A DNA stretch of 64,000 nt from [Clostridium] scindens (lineage in GTDB: Bacteria > Bacillota > Clostridia > Lachnospirales > Lachnospiraceae), in the NCBI RefSeq assembly GCF_019597925.1, contig NZ_CP080442.1, positions 599,001 to 663,000 of the forward strand. Direction: 5' to 3'. Shown in pieces: positions 25,756 through 34,650 of the stretch. The notes under the pieces were generated by a model. The model ran no database searches, was not told the DNA's origin, and worked only from the letters and a program-made list of their open reading frames with translations. Both the position numbers and the translations under genes were made by a program. The first letter of the stretch is position 1, and every line of letters begins with the position of its first letter.

Positions 25756-27033
25756 ATGGACAATAATCACAAGATGTGGAGCGACCTGGGCATGAATCTG
25801 GAACTGCATGACCAGTTATGCGAAGTACTGCCGCAGGCATTTGGGGATGTTTTCTTATCACAGGAGAACAGGCCGGAAGGCATGGATTACTATAACATGG
25901 TTGTGGCGGATATCCACGGAATTCGGCCATCGGAACTGATCGAACATCAGAACAAGGGCGGAAAGGTCTTCGGAACATTCTGCGTCTATGTGCCGGATGA
26001 GGTTATATTTGCGGCGGACGCGATCGCGACAGGCCTGTGCGGAGGCTCTCAGTTCTGGGTTCCGGGAGGAGAGAAAGTGCTACCGACGAATACCTGTCCG
26101 CTGATTAAGGCATCTGTCGGCGCAAGGCTTGACAGAACCTGCCCATTCTTCCGGATTGCGGATATGTACATTGGCGAGACGACCTGCGATGGAAAGAAGA
26201 AGGCATGGGAGATTTTAAGCGAGGATGTGCCGGTCTATGTAATGGATCTGCCTCAGATGAAGCGTGCGAAGGACGTCAAGGCATGGGCTGAGGAGATCGG
26301 GGCGTTAAAAGAAAAGGTAGAAGAGTTTACCGGAAATAAGGTGACTGCCGAGAAACTTGCCGAGAGCATCAAGCTGATCAACAATAAGAGAAAGGCTCTG
26401 GAGAGGCTCTATAACTGCCGCAAGAGCGATAACCTTCCGATCAGCGGCACGGATGCCCTGGTAATTTCCCAGATTGCATTCTACGATGATCCGGCCAGAT
26501 TCACGCAGATGACCAACAAGCTCTGCGATGAGCTGGAACAGAGGATACAGGACGGCATAAGCGTCGTTCCGGCAGGTACGAAGCGAATCATGCTTACGGG
26601 TACGCCGCTTGCCATCCCGAACTGGAAATTACATAATATCGTCGAGACCAGCGGCGGCGTGATCGTCTGTGAAGAGATGTGCACAGGCACGCGCTATTTT
26701 GAGAACCAGGTAGATGAGACCAAGGAGACGGTGGAAGAGCAGATCGAGGCAATCGCAGAGCGCTATATGAAGATCAACTGCGCATGCTTCACCCCGAACA
26801 GCGGAAGAATCGATGATATCCTGCGCCTTGCGAAGGAATATAAAGTGGACGGCATCATTGACGTGAATCTGAAGTTCTGCAACCTCTATGATACGGAAGG
26901 CTATTTGGTAGAAAGGGCGATGAAAGAGGCAGGCATTCCGGTACTTGGAATCGAGACAGACTATACAGACAGCGATGCGTCACAGCTTCGTACAAGAGTA
27001 GGAGCATTTATCGAGATGCTCAACAACAGATAA
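25756..27033 (+). CDS. Double-cubane-cluster anaerobic reductase (HgdB-like)
   Basis: A 425-residue protein of the 2-hydroxyacyl-CoA dehydratase/benzoyl-CoA reductase superfamily, single-subunit branch. Cysteines at residues 76, 95, 114 (NTCPL), 129 (RTCPF) and 144 (TTCDG), with more in IVCEEMCTG and INCACF, can hold the [Fe8S9] double-cubane cluster described for the Carboxydothermus protein, which reduces small molecules such as acetylene and azide at very low potential using ATP. AAGGAGG precedes the start. The ATP-dependent activator (ASKHA family) that such proteins need is not in this window. The physiological substrate is unknown for the family. Confidence 0.85.
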   Translation: MDNNHKMWSDLGMNLELHDQLCEVLPQAFGDVFLSQENRPEGMDYYNMVVADIHGIRPSELIEHQNKGGKVFGTFCVYVPDEVIFAADAIATGLCGGSQFWVPGGEKVLPTNTCPLIKASVGARLDRTCPFFRIADMYIGETTCDGKKKAWEILSEDVPVYVMDLPQMKRAKDVKAWAEEIGALKEKVEEFTGNKVTAEKLAESIKLINNKRKALERLYNCRKSDNLPISGTDALVISQIAFYDDPARFTQMTNKLCDELEQRIQDGISVVPAGTKRIMLTGTPLAIPNWKLHNIVETSGGVIVCEEMCTGTRYFENQVDETKETVEEQIEAIAERYMKINCACFTPNSGRIDDILRLAKEYKVDGIIDVNLKFCNLYDTEGYLVERAMKEAGIPVLGIETDYTDSDASQLRTRVGAFIEMLNNR

Positions 27034-27062
27034 TAAGTAAACAAAAAAGAGGGGATTGCCAG

Positions 27063-27323
27063 ATGCAGCAACTACAGCATTATGTGCTGTTTCCAAACCA
27101 CGACAATGGCATGCGTCTCTATAAGGAATTAAAAGCGCTGGGAGTGCGGGCGGTCATATCCCCCACTCCCAGAACTGCCAGCAAATGCTGCGGAATCTCG
27201 CTGATGGTGGAGGAAGAAGATCTGGATACCATCCAGTCCTGCGCCAAAGAGCGCGGCATCGAGATTCTGAAGATCGCGGCAGTGGAGCGCGACTTGAATC
27301 CGAAAAGGGACCGGTATTGCTAG
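27063..27323 (+). CDS. DUF3343, putative Se/S carrier-like protein
   Basis: An 86-residue protein: YVLFPNHDNGMRLYKELKAL, ISPTPRTASKCCGISL with a Cys-Cys pair, then DLDTIQSCAKERGIEI. DUF3343 proteins are proposed sulfur or selenium carriers because they co-occur with class V desulfurase-like enzymes. It begins 29 bp after the double-cubane reductase and two genes after such an enzyme, supporting that link. Confidence 0.85.
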   Translation: MQQLQHYVLFPNHDNGMRLYKELKALGVRAVISPTPRTASKCCGISLMVEEEDLDTIQSCAKERGIEILKIAAVERDLNPKRDRYC

Positions 27324-27409
27324 ATATGGCGGTATCTTGACGTTATCTTGACGGGCCTGCATATTTGGAGTAATATGGACAGGACTGAATCAGAACGGGA
27401 GATATCGCT

Positions 27410-27964
27410 ATGGAATTACAGAAAGGCCGCCCGGCATCTTTGGAGGGGCGGGAAGAAAAAGAAATTAAAGTATATGATCTGCTGGATCGTCTTGGCATAG
27501 AATATTTTAGGACGGATCATAAGGCAGCAGGCACGATCGCGGACTGTCTGGAAGTAGACCGAGTGCTTGGAATTACGATCTGCAAGAATCTGTTCCTGTG
27601 CAATCGGCAGAAGACAGCGTTCTATCTGCTGATGATGCCAGGACATAAAAACTTGCGCACTAAAGAACTGTCCGCCCAGATCCCAACATCCAGACTGTCC
27701 TTTGCGTCCGGAGAGGATATGGCCAAGTATCTGAACGTGCTGCCTGGCTCCGCGACGGTCATGGGACTGATGAATGACACGGAGAACCATGTGCAGCTGC
27801 TGGTGGATGAAGAGATATTCAAAGATGAATATGTAGGCTGCCATCCATGCGTGAACACATCCAGCCTGAAGATCCGTACGGAGGATGTGTTTGAGAAGTT
27901 TCTGGATGCAGTGCATCATGACTATATAACCGTAACACTAAGCGATGATTCCCCTCAATCTTGA
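27410..27964 (+). CDS. YbaK/ProX-type aminoacyl-tRNA deacylase
   Basis: A 184-residue protein of the trans-editing family that hydrolyses mischarged tRNA (Ala-tRNAPro or Cys-tRNAPro). Landmarks: YFRTDHKAAGTIADCLEVD, ICKNLFLCNRQKTAFYLLMM with the catalytic-site lysine, and GSATVMGLMNDTENHV ending in LLVDEEIF. It lies 86 bp after the DUF3343 gene; whether it belongs to that operon is unclear. Its stop codon region is part of the shared terminator. Confidence 0.88.
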   Translation: MELQKGRPASLEGREEKEIKVYDLLDRLGIEYFRTDHKAAGTIADCLEVDRVLGITICKNLFLCNRQKTAFYLLMMPGHKNLRTKELSAQIPTSRLSFASGEDMAKYLNVLPGSATVMGLMNDTENHVQLLVDEEIFKDEYVGCHPCVNTSSLKIRTEDVFEKFLDAVHHDYITVTLSDDSPQS

Positions 27965-27978
27965 GGGGAATTATTTTT
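27948..27978. terminator. Terminator overlapping two stop codons
   Basis: ATTCCCCTCAA (27948-27958) pairs with TTGAGGGGAAT (27961-27971), followed by TATTTTT. It contains the ends of both convergent genes (27964 plus, 27955 minus). Confidence 0.8.
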
Positions 27979-29190
27979 ATCCATCATGTAGAAGCTGATC
28001 ATCAGGTGCATCATGGTCTCATAGTCTTCCAGTGAGGAATTAGTCAATTCCTCGATCTTGTTAATCCGGTACAGGAGAGTATTCCTGTGGATGTGCAGCA
28101 GTTCTGCCGTTTTCTTTGTGTTTCCCAAATGAAGAATATAAGCCTTGAGCGTATCCAGGAATTCCGTGGAATGCCAGACATCATAATCCATGATGGCCGT
28201 AATGACCGGAGAGAGGTAGTTGCTCTTTGGCATCTGCTCGATGCGCGGCGTCAGGATGGCGGGCAGATAATAATCCTGATAGTAATAGATCCGGTATTTC
28301 TGACCGGGCCTGCGGCCCAGTTTTAGCGCATCCTCGGCCTGAATCTGGAAGTTTGATGTATCCAGCAGGTCATAGAACAGGTTGCTTAAGCCGCAGTGGG
28401 CGTTGAACTTGCTCAGGATATGGTTGAACTGACGCTCCGAGGCTTCTGCGTCCTGCTTAAGGCTTAGTTCATATTGCAGGATGTAGAGGATGTTGTGCTG
28501 GATCATCGCCAGCTGGTAGGGGAAGAACTGGAGGATGGATTTGCGTATGTAGGAAAGCACGTTCTTCTCCTGGGTGGATTCTGTACTGATGGCGGCAATC
28601 CGGTAGGGTGGAGTGGGCAGATATCCCATGTCATTGGACCACAGTTTCAACTGCCTGGGGGTCTTGATCCGGTTGTTCATCAACTCTCCGATAAACAGTT
28701 TCTGATAAGTATAATCCATGCTGCTTTCAGAGTCGCTTTTAAAAAACAGGCTGCAGGTGTGCATGATAAGTTCCATGGCCTTCATTCGGTCCGGCGTGAT
28801 CTGCCCCCTGGTGCACTGCATTGTCACGTAGCCTTCCACGATTCCATTTACCTTGATAATGCCTTGGATCTTAGGGTACAGCCTGTTCACCTCTCCCCAG
28901 TCGATCACATAGGGGGCCTCCATTTCATTTACGGACTGCATGATCCCTTCGTTATAAAGTCCGACAACCATATCCGTCTCATACCCCTTATGTTCCAGAA
29001 GATAGTCCCAATAGTAGTCCCCGGTCTTTACCTGAGGAGCGATGCCAAGCAGGTTGTACATGATATCAACAGCAAGTACGGGAACGCCTGTGATGTCATT
29101 GGCAAGTTCCATCAGTTTCTGGATATTGCCGCTGGGCAGCAGCTGAAACATTCGTTCATAAAGTTCTAGAAAATCGATTTTGTCTTCCAT
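27955..29190 (-). CDS. PucR/CdaR-type transcriptional regulator
   Basis: A 411-residue regulator. The N-terminal half is a probable sensor domain (GVPVLAVDIMYNLLGIAPQ), the middle is GGDEF-like remnant of the CdaR type, and the C-terminal 60 residues carry the PucR helix-turn-helix (HLGNTKKTAELLHIHRNTLLYRINKIEELT). Such proteins usually activate catabolic operons on binding the substrate. It is divergent from the redox operon starting at 29486 with 295 bp between, and that operon's promoter has a poor -35 box, so this is its likely activator. Confidence 0.88.
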   Translation of the reverse strand: MEDKIDFLELYERMFQLLPSGNIQKLMELANDITGVPVLAVDIMYNLLGIAPQVKTGDYYWDYLLEHKGYETDMVVGLYNEGIMQSVNEMEAPYVIDWGEVNRLYPKIQGIIKVNGIVEGYVTMQCTRGQITPDRMKAMELIMHTCSLFFKSDSESSMDYTYQKLFIGELMNNRIKTPRQLKLWSNDMGYLPTPPYRIAAISTESTQEKNVLSYIRKSILQFFPYQLAMIQHNILYILQYELSLKQDAEASERQFNHILSKFNAHCGLSNLFYDLLDTSNFQIQAEDALKLGRRPGQKYRIYYYQDYYLPAILTPRIEQMPKSNYLSPVITAIMDYDVWHSTEFLDTLKAYILHLGNTKKTAELLHIHRNTLLYRINKIEELTNSSLEDYETMMHLMISFYMMDKNNSPQD

Positions 29191-29485
29191 CTGTCACCTC
29201 CTGTTTCATAAGAAAATCCATTGTAAGATATCACAACATAAGGAAACCTATAAAAGCATTATATAAAATGGAAAGAAGAAAATCCATAGAAATCCAGGGT
29301 AAATTATACAAATATGCAGGATGAGCACCAGGTTATTCAGAAATACTGCAAAAAACATACAGAGGACAAAACATTGTGCAACTGCCCAAAAATATACGGC
29401 TTGTTTTTGAATGCTGCCTAATGTACAAGGAGTAAAGTCGTTATATAATTAACAAAAAGAAAGAGACAATAAGGAGGTCGAGATT
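29191..29485. promoter_or_regulatory. Divergent control region of the redox operon
   Basis: A 295-bp AT-rich gap between the PucR-type gene and the operon. For the plus strand there is a good -10 (TATAAT, 29444-29449), but the position for a -35 (29421-29426, ATGTAC) matches poorly, as expected for an activator-dependent promoter. A GGAGG ribosome site lies 9 bp before 29486. No riboswitch-like structure was recognised. Confidence 0.5.
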
Positions 29486-30241
29486 ATGTTTGATTTGACA
29501 GGTAATGTTGCGGTAGTTACGGGTGCATCCGTAGGGTTGGGACGCCAGTTCGCACTGGCATTGGCGCGTCAGGGAGCCGATGTAGCCATTCTCGCAAGAA
29601 GGAAAGAGAAACTGACGGAGGTTGCAAAAGAGGTGGAAACGCTGGGCGTCAGATGTCTTCCGGTAGGATGCGACGTGACGGACGTAGCGCAGGTACAGAA
29701 TGCGGTGCAGGCAGTTCTGGATGCATTCGGCACCGTGGATATTCTGGTCAATAACGCAGGAGGCGGCTCCTGCATCCCGCTGGAGGAACTTCCGGAAGAG
29801 GAGTGGAGAAAGGTGCTTTCTCTGGATCTGGATGGCTCCTTCTACTGTATGAAGCATTTCGGCAAGGTCATGCTTGAAAAAGGATATGGACGGGTGATCA
29901 ATATCGCTTCGATTCTCGGAAAAGGCGGATTGAAGGAACTTCCTGTTATAGCCTATGCATCGGCCAAGGGCGGAGTCATCAATATGACGCGCCAGGCAGC
30001 GATCGAGTGGGCGACAAGGGGAGTTACGGTCAATGCTCTCTGCCCAGGCTTCTTCGCATCTGAGTCCAATGGGCCGGAGGCAATGGAGTCTATGAACGAC
30101 TTTATCTGCAACCGAAGCGCAATGTGCCGCCCAGGTAAGGAGGGAGAACTGGATTCCTCCATCGTATTCCTGGCTGCCAGGGAATCCAGCTATGTGACAG
30201 CAGCGATCCTGACCTGTGATGGAGGATGGACAGCAGTCTAG
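29486..30241 (+). CDS. Short-chain dehydrogenase/reductase (first of operon)
   Basis: A 251-residue classical SDR: cofactor loop TGASVGLGRQ (residues 12-21), NNAGG, catalytic Ser in INIASILG and YASAK. The ILARRKEK motif after the second strand has the two basic residues typical of NADPH preference. Overall like gluconate 5-dehydrogenase/FabG and hydroxysteroid dehydrogenases; the substrate is probably a ring ketone or secondary alcohol (inference from neighbours). It is the first gene of a six-gene operon, 83 bp before the alcohol dehydrogenase. Confidence 0.9.
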   Translation: MFDLTGNVAVVTGASVGLGRQFALALARQGADVAILARRKEKLTEVAKEVETLGVRCLPVGCDVTDVAQVQNAVQAVLDAFGTVDILVNNAGGGSCIPLEELPEEEWRKVLSLDLDGSFYCMKHFGKVMLEKGYGRVINIASILGKGGLKELPVIAYASAKGGVINMTRQAAIEWATRGVTVNALCPGFFASESNGPEAMESMNDFICNRSAMCRPGKEGELDSSIVFLAARESSYVTAAILTCDGGWTAV

Positions 30242-30324
30242 AGTGTTAGGCGCAAGGTCGGACGACGGCGGTTTAAAAGGAATGTGAACCAGATTAAAAA
30301 AGATTCAGAAAAAGGAGATAAAAT

Positions 30325-31389
30325 ATGACAGGGAAAATGAAAGGTTATGGAGTTGTAGTGCCGTTTAAGGAATTCGGGCCGGTGGAAGCCGAGATTCCAC
30401 AGATCGGGCCATTGGATGCCCTGGCAGAGCCGGTAGCGCTGGCGGCCTGCTCATCCGATCCGCACCAGGTACATGCCGGGCTTCCGGCAGGACTGATTCT
30501 GGGCCATGAGGTAGCGGCAAGAATCGTAGAGGTCGGTGCAGAAGTAAAATGCTTCAAGCCGGGGGATGTGGTAGCGGTAGGCGCTGTGACGCCGGATTAC
30601 CTGACACCGGAAATCCAGGACAATCTGACCCAGCATAGCGGCGGGCAGAACGGCGGAATGAATTGGTGCGTGTTTGAAAATGGCACCTTTGCGGAATATT
30701 TCCGCATCCGTCAGGTAGACTTAAATGCCTGCCCGATACCGGAAGGGCTTTCTTATGAACATGCGGTAATGGCAGCGGATATGTGTACCACCGGATTCCA
30801 TGGGGCGGAACTTGCGAATATTCAATTCGGAGATACGGTAGTCGTATGCGGCATCGGCCCGGTAGGACTTATGGCAGTCGCGGCCAGCGCCCTTCGCGGA
30901 GCGGGACGGATCATTGCCATCGGCAACCGCCAGAATACCATTGACCTGGCTAAAGAGTATGGCGCGACAGATATCGTGAAGTATAAGGATGGCCCGATTG
31001 ACGACCAAGTAATCGAACTGCTGGGAGGAAAGCAGCCGGATGCGGTGATCACGGCAGGCGGTAATGCAGATTCCTTTGCAAGATGCATTAATATGGTGAA
31101 GCCAAACGGCTATGTGAGCAACTTAAATGCGCAGACCTTTGATGCAGTGATTCCCAATGCCTATACGTTGGGCTTCTGCAGCCATAAGCACATCAACGGA
31201 GGCTTATGCCCGGGCGGAAGAAGGCGGCTTGAGAGACTGTTCGCGCTGATGACGGCAGGACGCCTGGATCCTACTAAGCTGATATCCCACCGGTTCCATG
31301 GATTCGAGCATATCCAGGATGCGTATGACCTGATGGCATTCAAAGAAGATCACCCGGAGGTAGTGAAGCCGATTGTATTTATCGATTAA
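30325..31389 (+). CDS. Secondary-alcohol dehydrogenase, zinc type
   Basis: A 354-residue medium-chain dehydrogenase. It resembles the NADP-dependent isopropanol dehydrogenases of Clostridium beijerinckii and Thermoanaerobacter along its length: catalytic-zinc region ACSSDPHQ and GHEVAA, MCTTGFHGAELANIQFGD, GIGPVGLMAV, IAIGNRQN, and GGLCPGGRRR. The structural-zinc cysteine loop is absent, as in that subgroup. The Arg after IGN suggests NADPH. It lies 28 bp before the first enoate reductase; a role in oxidising or reducing a secondary alcohol on the same substrate is likely. Confidence 0.9.
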   Translation: MTGKMKGYGVVVPFKEFGPVEAEIPQIGPLDALAEPVALAACSSDPHQVHAGLPAGLILGHEVAARIVEVGAEVKCFKPGDVVAVGAVTPDYLTPEIQDNLTQHSGGQNGGMNWCVFENGTFAEYFRIRQVDLNACPIPEGLSYEHAVMAADMCTTGFHGAELANIQFGDTVVVCGIGPVGLMAVAASALRGAGRIIAIGNRQNTIDLAKEYGATDIVKYKDGPIDDQVIELLGGKQPDAVITAGGNADSFARCINMVKPNGYVSNLNAQTFDAVIPNAYTLGFCSHKHINGGLCPGGRRRLERLFALMTAGRLDPTKLISHRFHGFEHIQDAYDLMAFKEDHPEVVKPIVFID

Positions 31390-31417
31390 TGAAATATAAA
31401 GGATATAGGAGAACGCT

Positions 31418-33361
31418 ATGAGTTACGATTATAAAAAATTATGGCAGCCGATTAAAATCAACAATATGCGGCTGAGAAACAGAATCATGCTGTCTGCCAT
31501 GGGAACATTTACGCCTATGCAGGACGGCACGGACAGCGAGGAAGGCATCCGCTATTATGAGGAGAGAGCCAAGGGAGGCGTGGGCCTGATTATGACGGGC
31601 GCCATGTTCCTGAACGAGAAGACAGCTCAGGGTGGGCCTACCCTTGCCCTTCATTCTACGAGAGCCATCCCGAAGGCTACCGTCATGACGGAGCGGATAC
31701 ATAGATGGGGCGCCAAGGCCTGCCTTCAGCTTAGCTGCGGTACAGGAAGAAACGGAATGCCGGACATCGGCGAGCGGGTGCCGATCTCGTCTTCCGCCAA
31801 TCCATCCTTCTATAACCCGGAGATGATCTGCCGCCCATTGGAGACAGAGGAGATCAAGGAAATTATGAAGGACTTTGCCAATGCGGCTCAGTTTGCGGTA
31901 AATGCCGGATTCGACGCGGTAGAAGTACACGGGCATGCCGGGTATCTGATCGATCAGTTCATATCCCCGCAGTGGAATTCCAGAACGGATGAATATGGCG
32001 GCTCCTGGGAGAACCGGGTACGCTTTGCCACGGAGATCGTAGATTCTATCCGCAGCGTGACAGGGCCGGGATTTCCGATCATCTTCCGCATATCCCTGGA
32101 CCATATGTACAAGGGCGGACGTACCCTTAAAGATTCGATGCCGATTATCGAACTGCTGGAACAGGCAGGCGTGGATGCCCTGGATATTGATTCTGGCTGT
32201 TACGAGACGATGGATTATATCTTCCCGACCCGCTATACTGGGGAGGCGTGCATGGCCTATGTCTGCGAGGAGGCAAGGAAGCATGTAAACATTCCGATCA
32301 TCAATGCCGGCAATCATTCTATGGAGACGGCCGTAGATCTGCTGGAGTCCGGCAATGCGGACATCATTAGTTTCGGACGCCAGCTGATCGCGGATCCGGA
32401 ATTCCCGAACAAGCTGAAAGAAGGACGGCGGGAAGATATCCGCCCATGCCTTATCTGCAACGAGGAATGTATCGGACGCATTTTCGGAAGGCTGACCCAG
32501 TTGTCCTGTACGGTCAATATCCAGGTGTGCCAGGAAGGCGCAACACAGATTGAAAAACTTCCGAAGCCGGGCAGGAAGGTGGCGGTCATCGGCGCAGGCC
32601 CGGGCGGCCTTGAGGCGGCCAGGGTGGCAGCATTGCGTGGATGCGACGTGACTGTCTATGAAGCCTCCGACCGGATTGGCGGAACCTTTGGGGCGATTGC
32701 GACGGCACCGTTTAAGAAGCGGATCCGGGAACTCATTACCTGGTACGGCGTGCAGTTAGAGAAACTGGGCGTATCCATTCGGCTGAATACGAAGGTAACG
32801 CCAGATACGCCGGCGCTTGCCGTGGCGGATGAAATCTTCGTGGCAACAGGCTCGGTTCCATTCGTTCCAGCCATCAGCGGCATGGAAGATGAGAAGGTCA
32901 TGGACGTGACCCAGGCGCATATCTGCGGCGTGAAGGGACAGAAGGTGGTGATCTGCGGCGGAGGCCTCTCCGGATGCGACGCTGCGCTGGAACTTGCTAT
33001 GGAAGGAAAGGATGTTACCATTGTGGAAATGATGGATGCCTGCGCCAGGGATGTCATGAGCATCAACAAGATCAGCATTGACCGGATGCTGGATGAATAC
33101 AAGGTCAATATCCTGACCGGCACCAAAGTGACAGGAATCACGGAAGAAGGCGTAAAAGTAGAAAATGCGGACGGCAGTTCTCAGATCCTTCCTGCGGAGA
33201 CGGTAATCACGGCGTTTGGCCAGAAGCCGAACAGCGAACTGGCAGAGACGATTGCAGACAAGTATCCGCTTAAGACGACGTTGATTGGCGATTGCCAGAA
33301 GGTTGCAAAGGCCGGAAACGCAATCCGCGAAGGCTTTTATGCGGCCATGGCGCTTCAGTAA
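31418..33361 (+). CDS. Fe-S/flavin enoate reductase (BaiCD/BaiH- and FadH-like), copy 1
   Basis: A 647-residue reductase of the 2,4-dienoyl-CoA reductase family. Residues 1-340 are an old-yellow-enzyme TIM barrel for FMN (QLSCGTGRN, HGHAGYLIDQF with active-site His/Tyr, RISLDHMYKGGRT); Cys344, 347, 351 and 364 (CLICNEEC plus QLSC) bind a 4Fe-4S cluster; VIGAGPGG (390-397) binds FAD and VICGGGLSG binds NAD(P)H. Family members reduce C=C bonds conjugated to a carbonyl: dienoyl-CoA, 3-oxo-4-ene bile acids (BaiCD, BaiH), daidzein. The exact substrate is not predictable. GGAG lies upstream and the MFS gene follows 19 bp downstream. Confidence 0.92.
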   Translation: MSYDYKKLWQPIKINNMRLRNRIMLSAMGTFTPMQDGTDSEEGIRYYEERAKGGVGLIMTGAMFLNEKTAQGGPTLALHSTRAIPKATVMTERIHRWGAKACLQLSCGTGRNGMPDIGERVPISSSANPSFYNPEMICRPLETEEIKEIMKDFANAAQFAVNAGFDAVEVHGHAGYLIDQFISPQWNSRTDEYGGSWENRVRFATEIVDSIRSVTGPGFPIIFRISLDHMYKGGRTLKDSMPIIELLEQAGVDALDIDSGCYETMDYIFPTRYTGEACMAYVCEEARKHVNIPIINAGNHSMETAVDLLESGNADIISFGRQLIADPEFPNKLKEGRREDIRPCLICNEECIGRIFGRLTQLSCTVNIQVCQEGATQIEKLPKPGRKVAVIGAGPGGLEAARVAALRGCDVTVYEASDRIGGTFGAIATAPFKKRIRELITWYGVQLEKLGVSIRLNTKVTPDTPALAVADEIFVATGSVPFVPAISGMEDEKVMDVTQAHICGVKGQKVVICGGGLSGCDAALELAMEGKDVTIVEMMDACARDVMSINKISIDRMLDEYKVNILTGTKVTGITEEGVKVENADGSSQILPAETVITAFGQKPNSELAETIADKYPLKTTLIGDCQKVAKAGNAIREGFYAAMALQ

Positions 33362-33380
33362 GTCCAGGGAGGGCATTGAT

Positions 33381-34634
33381 ATGGCGAAAGAGACGAAATT
33401 TTTCGGATATAAAGCAGCAGTCGGGGCCTTTCTGGTAATATTCGCCAACCTGGGAGCCTGTACGACCCTTGGAACCTTTATCGCCACGCTGGCAAATTAC
33501 AGCGGCCATTCCGTAGGCGCGGTCGGGCAGATTGCCACAGTCAATACGATCTGCAATATTGTACTAAGCGTAGTGGCGTTAAAGGCGCTGGGCAAGCTGG
33601 GCGCCAGAAAGACTATGCTGATATCCGTAATCGCCTGCGCGGCGCATATGATATTCTATACGTTTGTCACGCCGGGGGCAAATCCCCAGAGCCTGATATT
33701 CATGTATATTGCGGGAGGGCTGGCATCCTTTGCCATTACCTTTGGAACCCATGCGGTATGCTCTTCCGTTATCGCAGAATGGTTCGTGGAGAAACGGGCC
33801 CAGGTGACTGGAATGGTGCTTTCCGGCGCAGGACTTGGCGCGGCAGCATGGGTATTCCTTGCGGGCCAGCTCTTCAAAGTGACGGACTATAAGAACTGCT
33901 ATCGGATATTTTCCTGCCTGGTCCTGGTAATCGGATTGCTGGCGGTGCTTCTCCTGATCAAGAGTCCGGAACAGATGGGACAGAAGCCTCTGGGCTGGGA
34001 GAAGGCTGCAGCAGGCGAGACAGAGGAACTGCCAGGGGTATCCTACAAGGAGGCAGTAAAGTCAGGGTCTTTCAAGGTGCTGATCTTAGCGCTTCTTTTT
34101 TCTACGGTAGGCGGGTCCGCATATCTGGCCTATGCGCCTACCTGGTGGCAGATGAATGGCATGACAGCCACCAATGCGGCTAACTGGAATGCCGTGTACC
34201 TTCTGCTGGCAGGATTGCTTCTTCTGGTTGCCGGCAGCATCTCGAGCAAGCTGGGGACGGGCGGATTTGTCATCTATGTCTGTATGGCATTTATCCTCAC
34301 CTTCGTCTGCATGGTGCTCTGGCCCATCAGCGGGGCGACGTACCTGATGGTGCTGACCGTCATCTTTGCGGCAGCCGCTTATCCGGTGTGTGCCAGCATA
34401 CCATCCTTCGTAGGAACGGCGGCCTTCGGGCCAAAAGAGTTTGGCCAGATATCAGCCACGTTGATGATCGCAGTATACATCGGCCAGGCCATCGCCTCCC
34501 CGGTTATGGCGCTTCTGCTTGCGACAGAAGGCGGAATGGGCCTTGCATGGAAAGTGTTCGCAGTGACGACGGCCATTGGAATGGTATTGCTTCTTATGGC
34601 GCTTAAGATGTCTCCTGTTAAGGAGAAAAACTAA
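33381..34634 (+). CDS. MFS transporter (oxalate/formate antiporter-like)
   Basis: A 417-residue major-facilitator protein with about 12 membrane segments. Starting region FGYKAAVGAFLVIFANLGAC and EWFVEKRAQVTGMVLSGAGLG resemble the oxalate/formate antiporter (OFA) and monocarboxylate branch. I chose ATG 33381 because GGGAGGG is 8 bp upstream; the longer frame overlaps the previous gene. Its position between the two enoate reductases indicates it imports the pathway substrate or exchanges it for the product, most likely an organic anion. Confidence 0.9.
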   Translation: MAKETKFFGYKAAVGAFLVIFANLGACTTLGTFIATLANYSGHSVGAVGQIATVNTICNIVLSVVALKALGKLGARKTMLISVIACAAHMIFYTFVTPGANPQSLIFMYIAGGLASFAITFGTHAVCSSVIAEWFVEKRAQVTGMVLSGAGLGAAAWVFLAGQLFKVTDYKNCYRIFSCLVLVIGLLAVLLLIKSPEQMGQKPLGWEKAAAGETEELPGVSYKEAVKSGSFKVLILALLFSTVGGSAYLAYAPTWWQMNGMTATNAANWNAVYLLLAGLLLLVAGSISSKLGTGGFVIYVCMAFILTFVCMVLWPISGATYLMVLTVIFAAAAYPVCASIPSFVGTAAFGPKEFGQISATLMIAVYIGQAIASPVMALLLATEGGMGLAWKVFAVTTAIGMVLLLMALKMSPVKEKN

Positions 34635-34650
34635 ATTTGGAGGAAATAAA

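Noticed and set aside
30325..31389. Identification as the steroid 20alpha-hydroxysteroid dehydrogenase DesC
   Set aside because: No desA/desB transketolase-type desmolase genes are adjacent, and the protein looks closest to isopropanol-type dehydrogenases; family membership alone cannot assign it.
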